A stretch of 64,000 nucleotides of DNA from Omphalotus guepiniiformis (GCA_028554645.1 JAQOOI010000070.1:1302001-1366000); one strand, 5' to 3'; positions 23,191 to 35,779 are shown, counted from the stretch's first letter. Numbers and translations are program-made. Notes: generated from the sequence alone by a model not told the origin.

Positions 23191-23438
23191 CGTGGTAGAC
23201 AACAACGAAGCAAAGGTAGCAAACGCCAATCACGAGCTTCCCTTTACCACCTCCGTCCGGTTACTTCCGTATCCGAAACATCCTCCGGGCTAAATAATGA
23301 AGTATTTCGGCAGAGCTGGCCGGGAGGGTAACAGGATCGTGACGTAACGCAGTCACACCCCTTTTGCTGCTGCTGTCTCACCGGGTCTTGCAATAATCCT
23401 GATACGGACGGGTCAAGCGGAGAGGACATGCGAGTTGC
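23191..23438. promoter_or_regulatory. Shared divergent promoter SDH4 / BTN1
   Basis: The two start codons face away from each other across 248 bp, so both promoters must lie here or overlap the first exons. I see no clear TATA box. Position and orientation are observed; shared regulation is inferred. Confidence 0.5.
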
Positions 23439-25635
23439 ATGCCTTCCCCTTCACGTAACTTAACTTCTGACCACGACGACGACAACTTCTACGAAATGCA
23501 TTCAATAAATCCTTCAACCATATCTATTGGCGTACTTTCCGAAGACAGCAACTTACTTGAAGATTTTGACTCAAGACCTGAAGGTGAGGCCGACCGTGGA
23601 TTGAGCCTGACTATGAAGGTCTCCGTCCGTGAAATTCCCTCTCATCAAGCCCGTTGATAACTTATATGTGGAGTGTCATAGATGACCGTGCGTTGCTTAG
23701 AAAACTTGGCCTATCCTTCTTTCTTTTTGGTCTCATCAATAATGGTACGAGCTCGACGCATTCTTCCCGAAAAAGCCTGCTGATATTTGTGCTGCGACTT
23801 CTTGCAGTACTCTATGTCATAATACTTTCCGCGGCTTTGGATCTGGTCCCACCCTCCACCCCGAAGGGTATAATCGCATTTTGTAACATTGCTCCAGCTC
23901 TAGTTGCAAAAGTAGGTTGGCCATACATGCTAAAGGGTCGAATAAGATACGTCAAGCGCCTAATAGGATGTTGTATTCTCAGTACTTTTGGAATGCTTGT
24001 AAGTTTTCATGCCTAATCCACAGAGTTTCTTCTAAACATGTGAAACAGATTGTCGCTTCCTTCGATAGCCTCTTCGCGAGGCTGCTGGGCATCAGTCTCG
24101 CTTCTTTCTCCTCAGGTACTTATCCATCCCGAATGTTCGATTTCCGGATCCGGCACGAAAAGCAGTGTTGATTTATCGAGCAATCAATCTTCTTTCATAG
24201 GTCTTGGTGAATTGACCTTCCTCCAATTGTCAACCACCTATGCTCCCCCATCCGTTGCTGGCCATAGTCTAGGGTGCGCATTGAGTTCCAAACACGTTCG
24301 TTGTTCTCCTAATTGGTAACCTGATCATCAGATACTTCGCATCCGGCACTGGCGCGGCCGGTCTTGTCGGAGCCTTCATTTGGTGGGAGGTTCGGGCCCT
24401 TGGTGTACGTGTTGGAGTTGGGATTTCTTCTGTAAGTCTCTTTTACTTTTGTCATGTAAGATCATACGTTCAGACATTTGTTCACAGATCCTGCCACTCA
24501 TTATACCTTTAACCTACTTTTTCCTGCTTCCGAGCAACTCCGCCTTTCTCTACTCGCATGAAAGTCCTTCCGGCGCGGGATCCACGCTACCATACACACC
24601 TCTTGCTTCGGCAGAGGACGAACTTGGAGAGGAAGAAGGTAACCTCAGAGTCACATCGAGGAAAGGTGTCGCTCTGTCAATGAATGACAAGTTACACCTC
24701 GTCAAGCCTTTGCTAGTGAGATATATGCTGCCCCTATGAGAGCGTCTTAGTCAGTTCTCTAGGTTTAATCATGCTAATGCTTCCTCGAGTTTAGTCTGTG
24801 TCTACCTTGTGAGTTTGACAGCCAACTACAGATAACTGTCCTTTTTTGAACCTTTGTTTCCTTGTCCTTCTTGTGCGTAGTTCGAGTACACCATAAACCA
24901 GGCACGTACCATCCATTGCTCGCTTCAAGATTTAGGAACTAATTTGATAGTTCCCTTCTCTTAACAGGGAATTGCACCTACACTCCTCTACCCTGTACCT
25001 GACCCAGAAAAATACGGTTTTATTAGCAAGATCATACACTCCGTCCGAGATTACTACCCCCTCTGGCAGGTAAGCGGTAGTCCTTCAAGCCGTTATCCAT
25101 TCCATGTACTAACCGTATTCCTCATCTAGCTCGTCTACCAAACAACCGTCTTTCTTTCTCGATCGTCTATTTCCCTGGGAATTCCAGCTCTGCCAACAAG
25201 GCTTCTCCCGCTTCCTGCCATCCTCCAGGCATTTATCCTTCTAGCGCTAGCATTCGAGTCTGCGGTGGGATTCTACTCGGAAGCATCAGAGGGTCTTAGT
25301 ATCGGCACTGTTTTCTTCTTGATCAGCCTCGAAGGTATCTGTGGGGGTCTAGCTTAGTGAGTTGTACGGTTCAGTCATGCGTACCAGTGTTCTAACGTAT
25401 TTTCGTCTTTTGTTCTAGTGTAAACGCCTTTTATCATCTCAGTCAGGAACGGCCAGAAATCAGCTCAGCGCATGATATGGAGCGTGCGAAGCAGGAGAAG
25501 GAGTTCAAGATTGGCTCGATAGGATTTGCGGACTCGACTGGAATCTTGTTCGCTTCGTTAATGGCAGTACCGACGGAGCTGTCGCTGTGTAGAGCTCAAG
25601 TTAGGAGGGGAAAGACGCTGTGTCAGGGTTTGTGA
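23439..25635 (+). CDS. BTN1: CLN3/Battenin-family lysosomal (vacuolar) membrane protein
   Basis: Polytopic vacuole/lysosome membrane protein of the CLN3 family. Exons: 23439-23583, 23682-23744, 23808-23998, 24048-24115, 24201-24273, 24332-24431, 24488-24737, 24795-24808, 24881-24901, 24968-25069, 25130-25356, 25419-25635. Family signatures are GLGELTFLQLSTTYAP, SGTGAAGLVGAFIWWE, RYMLPLFCVYLFEYTINQG and GLAYVNAFYHL; about ten or eleven hydrophobic segments are visible. Two odd junctions are needed to follow the conser­ved order. Intron 24738-24794 begins GAGAGC instead of GT, though it has a good branch site (GCTAATG) and TTTAG acceptor. Intron 24902-24967 is GC-AG. Exons 8 and 9 are 14 and 21 nt. 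If GA is not a usable donor, TGA at 24737-24739 truncates the protein before its last third. The start at 23439 could instead be the in-frame ATG at 23496. Confidence 0.88.
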
Positions 25636-26137
25636 TTACTTGGGAGCGAGTTCCCAAGGAATATTCTAGTGATTGTAGTATATATATAGATAAGATACAT
25701 CGTTCGATATTATATACAGTAGAGTAGGTGGAATAATCATTTTGCGTCTTGTCATCAACTATGGCCCATGGGGTCTTGTATATTGCTCTGAGCAGAGTAT
25801 TAGGCTCTACGAGCGATCATTGACTTTGAGATTGATATCTGTTTACAAAGGTATGTAAAGAGCGACGACAATATACTACTATAAACCTAATGAACATATA
25901 TGTGGATATATAAATTAGTATGTACAGAGCGTGTAAATGCATTGCAAGGAGAGGATGCGTCAAAACCAAAAAAGAAAAAGAGTGGAAGGAGCAACAAGAA
26001 TCATAGCGATAGCATAGAAAAGCAAGATTATCAGCAATATGGAACGAGATGGTACTACAATATGAGAAGATGTAACAGTAAGTAAATGACAATGGGAAGT
26101 GAGGGAAACAGGCTGTCCGTGCGCGAAGGAAGAAAAC
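25636..26137. other. Intergenic, convergent 3' ends
   Basis: About 500 bp between the stop codons of convergent BTN1 and the Gln-rich zinc-cluster gene. It is AT-rich with TA repeats near 25678-25720, consistent with 3' UTRs. Confidence 0.55.
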
Positions 26138-29100
26138 TCAGTCCTCCATAAGGTGACGAGGTGAACCAACCTGTTAAAAAGAAACATAATTGATTAGTAC
26201 TTCATCGCTATCCCACTGACAAAACCCAAACCTTGTTCATGTACGTCTGCCAGGTTTCCTGCAAACGAGGATCCTCCGCAGCATACCCATTCATCGCCGC
26301 CCCGGGTGTATAATGCGACTGATGCAAAGGGATTGTATGTACACCAGCATGATGCGAATACTGATGAAGCCCTTCATACGTTGTGGCCCGCGATGTTCCT
26401 TCATGTTGATGATGTTGCCAATATTGCGGGGGTGCAACTTGTGCAACCTGTGCAACCTGTGCATGTGGAACATGCGTTGGAGGATGAGCATGCGAATCGA
26501 ATACAAGTTCTGGAGAAGGGTAGTGATGGGACTGCGTAGATGATACCGGCGAAATGATTTCAGGACTTTCAGAGGTATGATTGTAATGCTGCTGCTGCTG
26601 TTGCATGAATTCTGGCGGTATAGGATACATCTCGTGTTGGGGTGGCTGAGCTTGAACGGGTTGAAGCTGGTGCGGTTGTGACGCTTGATACAAGTGCTCC
26701 GTGTTGGGTGGATTTTGCGGTTGATGCTGGGGGTGGTGCAATGGATGGTGCTGCGGGCGATGTTGCGGGTGGTGTTCCGGCCTCTGGTACGGATACTGGG
26801 AGGGAGGTGCTTGCTGCTGCTGCTGCTGATAGGGATGATATTCTGTCACACGATGGAGATTTGAACGCGACCGAGAGTGTGACAGTGTTCGCCTATGATC
26901 GGGCATCGAAGGCGCAGGTAACGGTACCCCATGAACTGGGTGTGGATCAATTGGCGAGACATTATTACTGTAAGGCTCTGCAGAGCCGTCGTATGAATAG
27001 TGTTGTTGCTGCTGCTGCTGCTGCCGTTGTTGAGCTTGTGCATAGGCTTCCTCCTCGGCGAGCCTCCGGCGCCTTTCTTCTTCCTCCCGCTGATGCATCA
27101 TTTGCTCCTCCATGTGCTTTTGTGTCTCCATCTCCGAATGTGAATGCTGCCGTGGCTCATATTGCTGATGAGCAACCGGTTCTGCAATGTAAGGTTGCTG
27201 ATGCTGAGCCTGCTGTGGTGTCTCATGCGGTACAACAGCGTGACTCGTCTGTTGGCTCAAAGGCTGGTTGAATAGGACATGGTCCGTGTTATATGCGTTC
27301 TGTATCTGGGCATTGATGTGACCGTCAAAGCCATGGAGTTCATGTACTAAGCTCGGATGGACACCAGCGAAGGAAGGGTTTGTGGTATGACTCTGCCCAG
27401 GAGAACCGTTAGGAGACTGCGAACTCCTCGCGCTACCATTTGATGCCGGTGAGCGGGTGCTGGAAGACCGAGAACCAGAAGCTTTCGTGACTACCGTGTG
27501 CGTGTGGGTTTTCCCGCTGAAGATCGCCATCTCATCATCCGCAGTGCCATTAGCATTGGAAGGTGTGAAGATGTCATGAGGAATGGCAGGGGGAACACCA
27601 TTGCAAGTGTCCATGAAAACCTTATGGGCCTTGGCTTTTAGTCGCTGAACAATGGGCTATAGGCTCATTTCATGAGTCGAGGACGGACGAAACCTATGAA
27701 TCACACATACCAGGAACTTCCCAGCTCTGCCACCATATCGAGCAGCGTTCTCAAACAGCTCACACGCAGAATTCAGTTCCAATATAGCAGCCGGCGCCAC
27801 CTTACATCTCGGCCCATGCGTGACAACAGAGGAGATCATGACCTACAAGACAAAACATTCAGCCCTTCAATCAGGGATCTTAGATGATCTGGACTAACCG
27901 CCGAAGAGAATGCATGTGTCCAAAGGACCCAAAAGCGGGCGATCTGTTCAGGGAACCTGAGAAATTGCTGTTTAACCGACCCAAGCAAATCGCAAGCGCT
28001 CCGATAGCCAGCTAAAAACGAAGGCGCATACTGGCTCTTGATAGGATCCGTTGGGTTGCTGCTAATAGCATGCGCAAAGAAACAGCGGTGGATGTAGAGA
28101 AGCGCTAAAGTCCCAAATTAGCATAACAGTCTTCCACAACCGAAAATATGTACTCACTCAGCTCCCGATAGTTTGTCGGCATAAAATGGCTCATCGTTTG
28201 ACTAAGTCCAGCTCCTTCCGGAGGCGCACCTTGCGCATATTTGGGTAACTCCATGTCTCGGACTCTCCGATCCAGCTCTAAAATGATGGAGTATTTTGGT
28301 GCGCGCGAGGTCAGCGTCCCTTGGACCACCGCGGACACGCAATCGGCTCCGAAGCGGGCCTTCCAGAACGGGACTAGTGAATCGAACATCTCAATCATGC
28401 CAGAGATTGACAAGATGCACGGGTGATTGGTGGAATGAGGTACATGGAAGTAGAGAAAGTGTGACGAGGGTGGAAGAGCGGAGAACGAATCGAGGTGTAA
28501 AAGGACCGAGAGTTTTTTTCAGCGAAGAGATGATGATATTGTGAGTAGGGAATTAGAGGATTCTGACAGTAAAGTTACTCACAGCTTGGTTGGATCGTCC
28601 CATCATCCGACATAGTTTGATCCGGATCGGAAGGTAATTCACAATCCACAAAGGGTAGCGAGAAAGTCGCCAAACGCCCAGTGGCAAGACTCTATGAAGC
28701 CCGAGTAATCAAGATAACAGGACATGCGGAAGGAAAGGGGTGTATTTACCTGCCAACAATCAGTAATGAACAGCTCCCAGAAGAGAGCACGCCGTTTCTG
28801 GACCTCCGCCGGAGAAAGCTTCCATCGAGCACAATCGCGGTCTGTGTCAACCTGCTGTTAGATCACATATGAATCGAGGGCCTATCTTGGTAACTTACGC
28901 AAACCGATCTGGTGACATTCGTGCATGTTAGTCAGACATACAATCCAAGCCATAAACGGTAAAATTGAACTTACACTCTGCGCCAACTTCGTGGCCATAC
29001 CCATCAAAGCCCACGTACTCTCAATGCTATTCTCTCCGCTTTTCAGGCCTTCGTATATAGCCATCAATGACAACGATTGTACCGTGGCTACCGACGGAGG

Positions 29101-30637
29101 GCGGTCGAGGACGCCATCTAGGCTTAATGCGACCTTGGTGAGGTCGTAATAATGCTCTGCTTGAACATTGTTTGGCGCAGCAGGAAGGTTGATGTCCGTT
29201 AATGCACCAAAGCAGAGAATAACGAAGAGCACGGCAAGATCATGCGCTCCACCCGGTTTTCCGTCCACTCCCGGCGACCCTCCTGGTGAACTTCCTATAT
29301 GTACATCTTGCGGTACGTTGGGCCTTGGTGCTTCGGAGTACCACATTGGTAAAACCTCTTCGTGTAGTTGTCTCTTCGTAACGGCGCCAAAGAACCAAGG
29401 TGCTTGCTCAAGATACAGTTCACAGAGTCGCCATGCTTCCTCCCAAGGAGGAAGATAAGTTGAGATGAGGTATTCCAAATCCACTGTTGTCTGACTTGCA
29501 GGAAGTGGAAAAGCGTGCGAGAGCTTGGATAACACTGCAGGGAGGCCGTTGGATTGAGCCGCTTCTTGCTGCCATTGCTGAATAGTCAAAGCAGAAGCGG
29601 ATAGCTGACTCCCAGTGCCGTTTGTTAAGAGTGGTGTGTGATTGATAGAATTCGAAGCGGAGATATTGCGGGAGGGCCGAATTTCCGGAGAAGGAGAAGC
29701 AGCTTCACCCTGTGAGCGGACAGAATTGGCAAGTAGAAGGATTGGTGGAGCGGAAATGTGTAATAACAAACGTGAGTTCGTAATATTTGGTGAGGATACA
29801 ACGGGGACGTACTATGAGAAGACTCTATACACGCGAGAACGCAAAAAATGACATCGCGAGAATGGCAATCCGTCAGAATATGCACTACATGCACTGATAC
29901 AGATGGTACTGCTTACCTCCGAGCCTGCTGAACGGCCATAGAATGTCGCGGCGCCATCATCTCTAATTGCCAGAGTGCCGAATGCATCAATACATTGAGA
30001 CTCTTCTGCCTCATCTTCCACTTTTGTATCGTTTTGAACCGCAGCATGGAGATCAATGCTGGATTTAATTCTGAGAAAGTCGCGGTCGAGAAGAGGATGA
30101 GGCTCTTGAGCACCAGAACTGGAATGAAGAATAGTGAGGGCGTCCTCAAGTTGGCGAATACGGTCGCTCATTTGCGCGATCTTCTCGTGAAGTTTTTCAG
30201 TATCTGCCAGTACAAATCTTTCCCCTTCATTAGCAAGAGGTCTTTCAGATAGCATGATAGCAATATAGAACTCACCGTGTACCTTGCCCTGTAATCAAAC
30301 TGCCATTAGGACAGATAGCAGAGCATCCTCGTCGCTTGCAACTAAGAGATAATGAATTCAAATTGACTGTGCAGCATACTGCCGGGCATACCTCGAGCAA
30401 GGGACAGTTTTATCGCATTTCAGCTTCAGCCTGTTAAGAGAACAAGATAAGAAGCACGAAATTGGATCACCGAAATGTACATACCGCCGACATTCGGCGC
30501 AAGATAAAGCGCCTTTTACCAAGAACTTAGAATTAATTATGGCGACAATCGAAAGGTAGGACCTTACCTCGGGCGCGCTTTGACTCTTTGTCTTGTACTC
30601 GTTGTGTAACGGCTTCCTTTCGTGCTGCCTGAGGCAT
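26138..30637 (-). CDS. Zn2Cys6 transcription factor with fungal_trans domain and Gln/His-rich tail (TF4)
   Basis: My 14-exon model is 30568-30637, 30485-30512, 30392-30430, 30276-30341, 30217-29917, 28975-29811, 28899-28908, 28750-28841, 28583-28691, 28158-28373, 27899-28104, 27711-27842, 26232-27656, 26138-26170. It totals 1188 codons. Zinc-cluster cysteines are 28, 31, 38, 44, 47 and 56, followed by a heptad-like dimerisation stretch (LADTEKLHEKIAQMSDRIRQ). The fungal_trans domain contains IGLHRDCARWKLSPAEVQKR and FITDCWQSLATGR, and several exons. The C-terminal 400 residues hold poly-Gln, a His/Pro repeat run and Glu/Arg blocks. Exon 7 is 10 nt and the intron 28374-28582 is unusually long. 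The last exon ends GSPRHLMED; without its splice the frame ends in a different short tail. Targets are unknown; it is not closely related to TF1-TF3. Confidence 0.88.
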
Positions 30638-33586
30638 GGCTGCTCGCTGGGAGCAACGGCGACAAAAGATAGCAGGGTAATGATGATGGTAAGAAGTAGA
30701 AAGTGAGCAATTCAAGAATTGGCCATGTTGAGTAACCTTCCCCAAGGGTCACCCGCCCTTGCAGTATGATTTCGAGGCACGATCATATTCCATTTATGGC
30801 AATTTCAGTACAAATACATCCGCTCTTCTGGAAATATTTTGTACTTTTTCTTCAATTCATTTGTAGATCTTGCCCGTGATCTACTTTCTTCCTACTCGCC
30901 AACATCCTATCGCTGATGCTCTCTGCAACAGGTTTCGAGGTTTTGCCCGGTTACTGTCTCTCTTTCGCACTCTCAAATGGGACGGACAACTGTTGCTTTG
31001 TGTATGCCTGTAGAAGGTCTCTCGTGATTTCTCATGCCATCGGATACACTGGAAGCAATTCTCTATCTACAGTTCATAGGCACAAGGCGGTTTACCAAAG
31101 TGAGTTGTCTTCGAAGGAATTTGATCGATCAGAAGGCAAGCATGACTACTTCACAGTAAAGGGGCTTGCTCTCTAAACACAACATTTCTGGAGCGGGGTG
31201 CTTTTCGAAGTTATCTCGGTCCATTTTGCGGACGCAAGACAATCGCTGACTGACAGCTTCAACGAAAGTACAAAATTCTAAACAAATATTCGCGGCAGCT
31301 CGGTGTCTTTCGTTTTTTTTCTGGCAGTTTTGATATATTAACCCACTAAGCCGCGACCATCAGACAGTCTCGTCATAGTTCAAGGAAGCTGAAATAGATC
31401 ATGTGTCCGAAAAGTTTTGAAGTACCGGTTGCGAACCCTGGATCGGTTTCTGCCAATCACACTCATCTCTTACTTCCCGTCCTGAAGCGCTGATGCTAGA
31501 GCATTACAGATACTCAGGCTCGACATATTCAATTTACACAGAAAGTCCCGGTTATAATGTAAGCTCGACATTTGCCTATTAAGAATGGTTTTACCATCTA
31601 GGTCGATAATCAACCCATTAATACCGCTGCCGTTGTTTTATTCAGTTTTCATGGAAGATGGAGAGCCACAAACACTGTCAAAAGATACCGTAGCCGTAAC
31701 TGCCAACGGCGTGTCGTTTCGTATGTCAAAACCGGTTTACGTGACCCTCGACTAGCCTTGCACATTTAAGTCTCGGTACAGGTGACTCTCAACTCTCGAA
31801 AAGACGAAAACGCGTGCGTACGCTCCAATAGAATTCGACGCTGTTTTTTCCTTCGCAAGTTTCTGTCCTGTAGCTTTCGGGGATCTCGGCCTCAACATTG
31901 GAGTCATTCGGGAGTAAGCGCTCCGATGGTGAGCATCGTCCTGGGTTTCTATCGGGACAGAATCATTCACGGTGAGTCTTTTGCCACTGAAACCACACTG
32001 TTCTCAGTGTCCCAATACTAATTAACCTCTCAGTGCAGGGCTCTTCATGATTCGACTTTCACTTATTAGTCCAAATCTGAGGCACTCCATTGACAAGGAA
32101 ATGTAACACGGTTTCTCAATATTCTTGCGGCGAGCGAGGCGGGAGCGAAGCAACACGAAAGGATGAATAGCAATGCTTTACTGCGCCTGCTGGAGGGTCA
32201 TTTATCCGAGTCTCAAACTTCTCTAACCAAAAAATATAGGGTGTAGCCCGGAAAGTAGATTGGACGTGGACACGGCTTCGTACACGCCGACTGACATTCT
32301 CTGGTAGTGCGGTTATTTGAGCCATTGTTGGCACGAAGATGACCAAGAGTCTTCTGCTCACAGACCGAACTTGCTGAACACATCGGCATTATGTCATTCC
32401 ATGACCTTGCAGTCCTCCATTCCAGATCCTCAGTTATTCTTCTCCACGGATGGCTACAGGCAGTTGTAGTGTGCCGAATACAATTTTGCGGGGAGAAAAA
32501 TAATATATTATATGCCTATAAGTGATATCCTTCATCACAGCTTCAACTACAAGTTGGAAAATAAGAAACATTGCATTGCACACCCTATACTTATTCAAGT
32601 CTTGCCATATTGTTAGTTTAGTTTCTCTGTAGTGATGAAATACATAAACATATTCAGCACTTACTTGTAAGTCATTCTACATGGAATGTGACTGGAAGTG
32701 CTTGAGTAGGTATACTTACTAAGAATCAGCACCATTGATAGGAACTATCCACAGCACAATCTTGACCCCTTGAATTATTTATAAGTTCTAAGAGGGGGTA
32801 GGAATAGATCAATTCATGAATCATGCAAGGATAGTAGTACATTTTTCTTCTTGGTCATGGTTGACATCACTCATGAATCATTTTGGGGTTGCAGTAAAGA
32901 GCTTAAGATTGCACCTGGTTCTTCTTCTTCATGATTCTTCACTTTTGTTCTTCCAAAGCTGGGAGCTGAGCTGACACCAAATTACCTCAGGTGTCTCGGA
33001 GTAAGTTATTGGATAGGAACACTTTGACCTCATGCCCGAGTGCCTTATTCCTGAACAATGAACATCTAGTATGTAGGCGCCAGTAAGTGGGTCTGTGTAT
33101 TGCTTTAAGCTCAATCAAAGTAAAAGGTATGGTTCTGAGTCCTTCTGAGTGGAGCACTGGATGATTTTGATGTCCGTAGCATTTCAAGTTATTGACAATG
33201 TTCATTAAACATGGATGATATCTGAGAAGAATTTGTTTGACAGGGTGGCAACCTCATACATGTAACGAAATGCAGAAAACATTGGTACCAGGACATCGGT
33301 GCAGAGATTTGAGTGAGATTGGATCCGTGGGTGTAGGGCCAGAGTTGCCAAATCGGGCGACCTAATCTGTTCAGACGGGGACGCCCTTATCCGGGAACTC
33401 GACTCTGCCTTGCTGCCAGTGGTTGCTTTTCAGTCTTCCTTTGCCATTAACCTTTTGCTATCGTGTTTTCCACATTCAAATACACTTTACTACTTATGAA
33501 TATCTCCTCAACATCTTCATCAATTTCCATCTCTACCATCTAGTGTTCTTCTTACTTTTTCATTCGACCAGCTTCAGCTTTTGGAG
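30638..33586. other. Long divergent spacer
   Basis: About 2.9 kb between the divergent TF4 and velvet genes. Regulator genes in fungi often have long upstream regions, so much of this may be promoter or long 5' leaders. The part 32450-33300 is AT-rich and repetitive in feel (several TTCATGAATCAT-like words near 32812-32880), but I cannot define an element. No open frame is convincing. Confidence 0.5.
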
Positions 33587-35030
33587 ATGTACTCCCAGCA
33601 TTTCTCTAGTGGCGCGTATTCGTATCAATATGCAGGTTCGCATACCCACACCAACACGGCGTATATGACTCCGCCCCAGAATATGGCCGAGGAAGTCATT
33701 CAACCGACAGGTATGGGCTTCGTCGGACTACCGATTCGTTTCGATTCCGGTCAATTTCACGGAAAGACTATCCGTACGGAGTTACACGAAATTCAGCAAG
33801 CGAATTTGGGTCGAAAGTATGTGCGCGATTCCCTTTGATCGCGCTGAAATGTGAAATTATATGACTTGCTTTTATTTGATTTTTCTGTAAAGGTATGCCA
33901 GAGTTGACCGGAGACCTTTGGATCCTCCTCCAGTCGTAGAAATGCGATTGTACGAAGTCCAAGATGGACCTGATAGGAGAAAACAAGAAACTGAGATGCC
34001 CAATTATGAGTAGGAATTCGTTTTCATCTTTCATCTTGATGCAATTCCACGATTCTTTTTCGTTAGAGAAATCCAAGTTCTGGGGTTCCTTTGCACTGTT
34101 GATCTCTTTCCAGTTGTCGGTGCAGGATCTCCTCGCACTGCGCCATCCTCAAGGTCGTCTGGGCATCGTAAAAGCAATTCCGCTTCTTCATCCGTCTCTA
34201 CAAATTCTTCTATTCAGAGTCGTTCCACATTGCCTAACACTTCGCCCCGGACCCATGGTCCATACAACTACGCGCCCAGCCATCACTCTTTGTACTCCTC
34301 GACAGCATCCACATTACTGCCGCCTGTCCCGTCTGCTTCGATATCCTCTCATTTATCAGGGGCAACTTATACCCCCCAAGTCCCCCCTACTCCTTCCGAC
34401 ATAGTCCATTACACAGATAACAACATTGCTATCACAGAGTCATCCAGAATGACCGATGCACTGGTCGGCGCTACGTTTGTTCAACCTCAGATGATAGACT
34501 ACAAAGGCAGGAAAACATTAGTTTTTGTGTTTTCTGTGCGTCTTTGGCGGAACGTATCAATCTGTCTTAACGTCTCACAGGAAACCATCTGCCTACTTTG
34601 ACAGGACCTTGCTGTCAAAATTGAAGGAGAATTCATTCTCCGCTATCGTGTCTTCGACCTCTACTCCACGATACCAGGACACTCTGACCGTGTGATACAA
34701 GCAGAATGTTATGGTGGTGCTTTCAAAGTCTACTCTACGAAAGAGTTTCCTGGGTTAAAAGCTTCCACAAGTCTGACAAAGGTCCTTTCTTTCTCGTTTT
34801 CATCGAAGTCGTACACTACTTTGTGACTGAATCGTAGTTCTTTTGGTTGTTTTCTGCAGCTCATATCCCGGTATGGCGTACGACTGAATATCCGTGAAAC
34901 GGAGCGCAAACGCCGCAAGAAGGGTGAAGTCCTTGAAGACACTGATGCAGGAGCATCAGGAAAGGGCAAAAGGAAGCACCTCACTCGAGATTTAGAGGAA
35001 GCAGAAGAGGGGGGTACTGAGGAAGACTAG
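33587..35030 (+). CDS. Velvet-domain transcription regulator (VelB/VosA type)
   Basis: Nuclear regulator of development and secondary metabolism in fungi. Exons 33587-33816, 33893-34009, 34067-34535, 34605-34781 and 34860-35030 give 387 aa with consistent phases. The velvet fold is split. The first part has DRRPLDPPPVVEMRLYEVQD and EIQVLGFLCTVDLFPVV. A Ser/Thr/Pro-rich insert of about 90 residues follows. The second part has TDALVGATFVQPQMIDYKGR, FVFSDLAVKIEGEFILRYRV and ECYGGAFKVYSTKEFPGLKA. It ends with a basic stretch ETERKRRKKG (likely nuclear localisation) and an acidic tail. An insertion inside the velvet domain is known from VelB. Which velvet subfamily this is cannot be settled here. 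Confidence 0.9.
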
Positions 35031-35779
35031 ATCGCATGACATCTGGTTCATGAATCTGGGACCAGACCACCATGACGTGTCTTCTTCCCCTTGCTATCCT
35101 TTCCGAGTTCAAGCCAAGTCCTTTTGCCTGGTACTAGGCCTGCTTAAACTCACTCGTTCTTTTCCGGAGGATGTATTCGGATAAACTCCGACGCCATCGA
35201 TTTTTCTATCGCAGCGTTTTCTCTTCATGGATGTTGTAACATTCCATGAGGCGAAGAACACTAGGACCACTGCATTCAAATGGAGCTGATCTGTAGTTTT
35301 ATTTAAAGGTTATATCGATAGTACTGTAGTAATTGTAGCTATAGTGATTCCCTCATCGCTTTCGTCGCTTTCGATATGCTTTCTTTTCTCCCGTGCAATA
35401 TACCATGTTTTCATTTGACTTTTCCGTCAGCGTTTTACCTTCCGTAGGCCTAGGTGTAGCTCTCATGACCGAGGACAGATGATCATTAAGTGCACCTAGA
35501 TCCTGGAACTTGGCTCAGTACATTTGTCGACTTGTTGCTCTCGTACATCGTGTCGATTCGAGTTCAATAATCAAAGAGGATCGACGATCGTATCAATTTG
35601 TCAAGTAACATATACATTATCAGTGACAGCTTCCAATGATTGTTGCAGTGGCCAAGAGTTTCAGCTAAAGTCCTCCGTCCAATAATTATATTTCGAACGT
35701 CAACTCGTACATTCTGTCAATCCATCTCAAATGATAGTGGACACTTCATTCTACACACAAGGCCGCGAAGCTTTATATA
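35031..35779. other. Intergenic, convergent 3' ends
   Basis: About 750 bp between the velvet gene and a convergent small gene. It holds pyrimidine-rich and AT-rich sequence compatible with 3' UTRs; no gene is visible. Confidence 0.55.

Noticed and set aside
26642..27271. 209-codon plus-strand frame rich in Ala/Val
   Set aside because: Antisense of the Gln/His repeat region of TF4; CAG/CAT repeats read in reverse stay open without being genes.
1..30637. A secondary-metabolite gene cluster tied to the several transcription factors
   Set aside because: No polyketide synthase, peptide synthetase, terpene synthase or P450 gene is present near them.
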